7,138 nt of DNA from positions 1 to 7,138 of the forward strand of contig CAZFZT010000118.1 in the NCBI GenBank assembly GCA_964523675.1, in the 5' to 3' direction. The stretch comes from CAZFZT01 sp964523675 (GTDB taxonomy: Bacteria > Planctomycetota > Phycisphaerae > Phycisphaerales > SM1A02). The notes beneath the pieces are model-generated. The model had not been told where the DNA came from and did not search any database. It saw nothing but the letters and a program-made list of their open reading frames with translations. Below are positions 4,914 to 7,138 of the stretch, in pieces. The position numbers and the translations under genes were made by a program. Positions within the stretch are counted from its first letter, which is position 1. Each line of letters opens with the position of its first letter.

Positions 4914-7138
4914 ATGTCCCAGCACGTTGAACGATTGAAAAGGTGGTGCAGGCCTCTGACCTGCATCGGTTTCATTGGCTCTCTGAGCCGATGGCCCGCT
5001 TCGGCTCTGAGAGCCGGAGAAACAGTCACGGCTCAGGGAGCCGTGCCACGCAGAGCCGTTCCACCACGATTTATGGCCGCACCGCTCATCGTGGCAGCCG
5101 CTCTTGTGATCGCGCTGCATGGCGCGGCGATAGGCGCGGATGTGGAGCAAAAGGCGGCGTTCGACGCAGCGGCATCAAGCGAGTCCGATGCCCCCGCAGA
5201 GCCGCGTGAGCTCACCAAGACCTGCGGCGAGGTGCTTTATCACCGCCGAGTCAAAGACTCGGTGCGCCATCTTCCGCCGCACGAGCGCAGGAAAGTCTTT
5301 GAAGAACACGGCTTCGAACCGGTCGATCCATGGAATCGCGGCGACGATGCTGAACTTGATGCGGAACTTGCTGCGCTGTACGTCGTTCGAGAACTCGACA
5401 GTGAGGAACAGGAAGCGATGCGCGGCTGGGGCGTGCGCATTGTCCCCGGTCTGTACGTGCCGCCGGTCCAACCGCGCCCGGCGCGCGGAGGAGGCGGCCG
5501 CATGACGCCGGGCCATCCGCATGGGTTCTACGTCGCGCTGATTGAGTATGCCTCGCTCGCGGCGATCGAAGATGACGATCGCTTCGTGCGCATCAGTTCC
5601 ATGGAAGGTGTGCTCGAACCGATGAACGATCTGGCGATTGAAGAGATTCACGCTGATCTGCTTCATGCGGGCGTGCCCGGACCATCAGGCGGCATCGGTC
5701 CGCTGCTTGGCACGGGCGTCGGCATCGCCGTCGCTGACAGTGGCGTTGACCTGTCCCATCCCGATCTGCCGACGCCGATCGAAACATATAACGTCACCAC
5801 CGGCATGGACGCCACGGAGTGGGCCACCAACGTGCAGAACACGGTCATCTGGCACGGCACGCACGTCTCGGGAACGGCTGTCGGCTCCGGTGCGGCAAGC
5901 GCTGGGCAATATGTCGGCGGGGCGCCGGGCGCGGACTTCTACTTCTATAAGATCGGCAACAACTCCAACGGCAATGCGACGTTCTTCAACATGACCAAGG
6001 CCGTCAACCGCGCGCTCGAAGTCGGTTGCCGCGTGTTCACGCTTTCATATGGCGGCTTTGATTCCTTCATGGACGGCTCCATCAGTGTGGCTCAGGCGTT
6101 TGATGCTGCGTTCGAGCAGGGGATGATCGGCTTCACCTCAGCGGGGAATCTCGGCCAGCGGCAGCGGCACTATTCCGTTGAGCTTGACCCGCAGGCCACG
6201 GCCGGCCCGATCGAATTGCTCGTCGCCAACCCGTCGAACAATTCGCCCTACACCCCGGTCATTTCCCTGCGCATCATCTGGCTCGATGATCCTGACCTGG
6301 AAGACAACCTTTCCCTGATCGCGCTTGATCTGGGCGAAGATGAATCTCTTGATGAATCGTTCTTCAGCACCAGTCCGCGTGAAACGAAGGTGCGCGGGTA
6401 TCTGTTTCGGCCGCAGGTCGCGCCGGGAGATGTCGCTTCCTACCAGTTCGAGCTCACGAACAGCGCGCCGGAGGGTTCGCCCACGCCGCTTGTGCATCTG
6501 TATCAAACAAGCACGAATAACGCCGGCTGGGCTGATGATGATCCCATGTACACGGTGACGACGCCCGCCAACGCGGACCTCGCCGTCGCCGTCGGCGCCT
6601 GGCGTCACCGCAGCGCATGGATTGATTACTTCGGCAATGACTGGTTCTTCGGATCCGGCGATGGCATCCTCGCCCCCTTCAGCAGTCTCGGACCGCGCAT
6701 TGACGGCCTGCTCAAGCCCGAGATCACCGCACCCGGTTCCATGACCATCTCGCTGCGCGATTCGCAGTTCGCCAACGCATCTTCAAGCATCATCTCCAAT
6801 GACGGCAGCAACAACGGCACCGGCCCTGCGGACTACTACGCAGCACAGGGGACGAGCATGGCTTCGCCGCTCGCAGCCGGCGCGACCGCGCTGCTCATCG
6901 AGCATGAGCCACTGCTCACACCTGCGGAGGTTCTTGATCGAATCACCAGCACGGCCGCCGATGCAGAGAATCCCAATCCCTTCACCGGCTTCGGACTGAT
7001 CGACATCCTCGCAGCAGTCGAAGCGGGGCAACCGCAGCCGGCTGCCGGCGACCTCGACGGCGACGGAGCAGTGGGTGTGCCCGACCTGCTCCTCCTGCTC
7101 GCGGCATGGGGCGTGTGCGGCGACTGCGCCCCCGAACT
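4914..7138 (+). CDS. Secreted subtilisin-like serine protease (S8) with dockerin-like tail, 3' partial
   Basis: An exported subtilase, open to the window end (741 codons from ATG 4914). The catalytic set is complete, counted from 4914: Asp275 in VADSGVD, His314 in WHGTHVSG, oxyanion Asn412 in TSAGN, and Ser648 in GTSMASP. Residues about 54-75 (MAAPLIVAAALVIALHGAA) are the hydrophobic core of a signal peptide. Residues about 95-265 form a propeptide; its end (HGFYVALIEYASLAAIEDDDRF...) resembles inhibitor_I9-type prodomains. From Asn412 to VAVGAW at about 558-563 there are roughly 150 residues where classical subtilisins have about 25, so a beta-rich insert of some 125 residues sits inside the catalytic domain. 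From residue 713 the tail AGDLDGDGAVGVPD-LLLLLAAWG repeats that of the upstream Cys-rich protein and runs off the window. The start is uncertain: ATG 4914 has the Shine-Dalgarno but places 53 residues rich in unusual Arg codons before the signal core. GTG 5043 and ATG 5073 give more normal signal peptides without a ribosome site. Confidence 0.92.
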   Translation, partial: MSQHVERLKRWCRPLTCIGFIGSLSRWPASALRAGETVTAQGAVPRRAVPPRFMAAPLIVAAALVIALHGAAIGADVEQKAAFDAAASSESDAPAEPRELTKTCGEVLYHRRVKDSVRHLPPHERRKVFEEHGFEPVDPWNRGDDAELDAELAALYVVRELDSEEQEAMRGWGVRIVPGLYVPPVQPRPARGGGGRMTPGHPHGFYVALIEYASLAAIEDDDRFVRISSMEGVLEPMNDLAIEEIHADLLHAGVPGPSGGIGPLLGTGVGIAVADSGVDLSHPDLPTPIETYNVTTGMDATEWATNVQNTVIWHGTHVSGTAVGSGAASAGQYVGGAPGADFYFYKIGNNSNGNATFFNMTKAVNRALEVGCRVFTLSYGGFDSFMDGSISVAQAFDAAFEQGMIGFTSAGNLGQRQRHYSVELDPQATAGPIELLVANPSNNSPYTPVISLRIIWLDDPDLEDNLSLIALDLGEDESLDESFFSTSPRETKVRGYLFRPQVAPGDVASYQFELTNSAPEGSPTPLVHLYQTSTNNAGWADDDPMYTVTTPANADLAVAVGAWRHRSAWIDYFGNDWFFGSGDGILAPFSSLGPRIDGLLKPEITAPGSMTISLRDSQFANASSSIISNDGSNNGTGPADYYAAQGTSMASPLAAGATALLIEHEPLLTPAEVLDRITSTAADAENPNPFTGFGLIDILAAVEAGQPQPAAGDLDGDGAVGVPDLLLLLAAWGVCGDCAPE
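4943..5067. repeat. Array of four trinucleotide-loop hairpins
   Basis: Four inverted repeats follow each other with loop centres at 4956, 4983, 5009 and 5036, so 27, 26 and 27 bases apart. The first is TGCAGG/CCTGCA, extended with one C-A mismatch to a TCT loop. The second is CATTGGCTC-TCT-GAGCCGATG (nine pairs, one wobble). The third is CGGCTC-TGA-GAGCCG, extendable by two pairs. The fourth is CACGGCTC-AGG-GAGCCGTG (eight perfect pairs). The last three share the arm GGCTC/GAGCC. GTGGTG at 4943-4948 and CACCAC at 5062-5067 enclose the set as terminal inverted repeats. The sequence style is like small palindromic repeats scattered through planctomycete genomes. The stretch lies in the open frame of the subtilase, upstream of its signal-peptide core. 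Confidence 0.65.

Noticed and set aside
4943..5067. Hairpins at about 27-base spacing taken as a CRISPR array
   Set aside because: The units are self-complementary along nearly their whole length with no unique spacers between identical repeats, and no cas gene is present.
5175..5666. A 163-codon minus-strand open frame opposite the subtilase propeptide
   Set aside because: It is a shadow of the subtilase frame, which continues unbroken into catalytic motifs; the antisense product is Arg/Ala/His-rich without a domain.

Overview
The window looks like chromosomal DNA from a planctomycete, most likely of the class Phycisphaerae. This rests on three things: GC-rich codon use, large secreted proteins ending in a dockerin-like tail (DLDGDGxVGVPDLLxLLxxWG), and a cysteine-rich repeat and an HAF-repeat protein of kinds I associate with that group. 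I cannot name a species. No tRNA, rRNA, transposase, phage or CRISPR signature is visible.

Layout from left to right. (1) 1-697, minus: the 5' part of a secreted HAF-repeat protein whose 3' end lies outside the window. (2) 851-1615, minus: a CPBP (CAAX-protease-like) intramembrane protease. (3) 1657-1833, minus: a 58-residue unknown protein with a strong Shine-Dalgarno, just upstream of the protease gene and probably co-transcribed with it. (4) 1906-3477, plus: a secreted protein with an N-terminal beta-rich domain, four tandem cysteine-rich repeats and a double dockerin-like tail. (5) 3504-4589, minus and convergent with the previous gene: a metal-dependent amidohydrolase of the amidohydrolase_2 type, possibly made from a leaderless transcript. 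(6) 4590-4913: a gene-free stretch full of inverted and imperfect tandem repeats. (7) 4914-7138, plus and cut by the window end: a secreted subtilisin-like (S8) protease with propeptide, complete catalytic residues, an insertion in the catalytic domain and the same dockerin-like tail.

How the genes relate. Three of the six genes encode exported proteins, and two of these (Cys-rich protein and subtilase) share the tail, which suggests a common surface partner or sorting route. There is no clear pathway linking the genes. The arrangement resembles ordinary planctomycete accessory gene content rather than a defence or biosynthetic island.

The most unusual sequence is 4622-5094. It holds GCGCAAGG-type imperfect repeats, a possible three-way-junction fold, and four trinucleotide-loop hairpins spaced about 27 bases apart. 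The hairpin array lies, with the reading frame open, between a good Shine-Dalgarno/ATG and the hydrophobic signal-peptide core of the subtilase. It may be a palindromic element that landed in the front of a secreted-protease gene.
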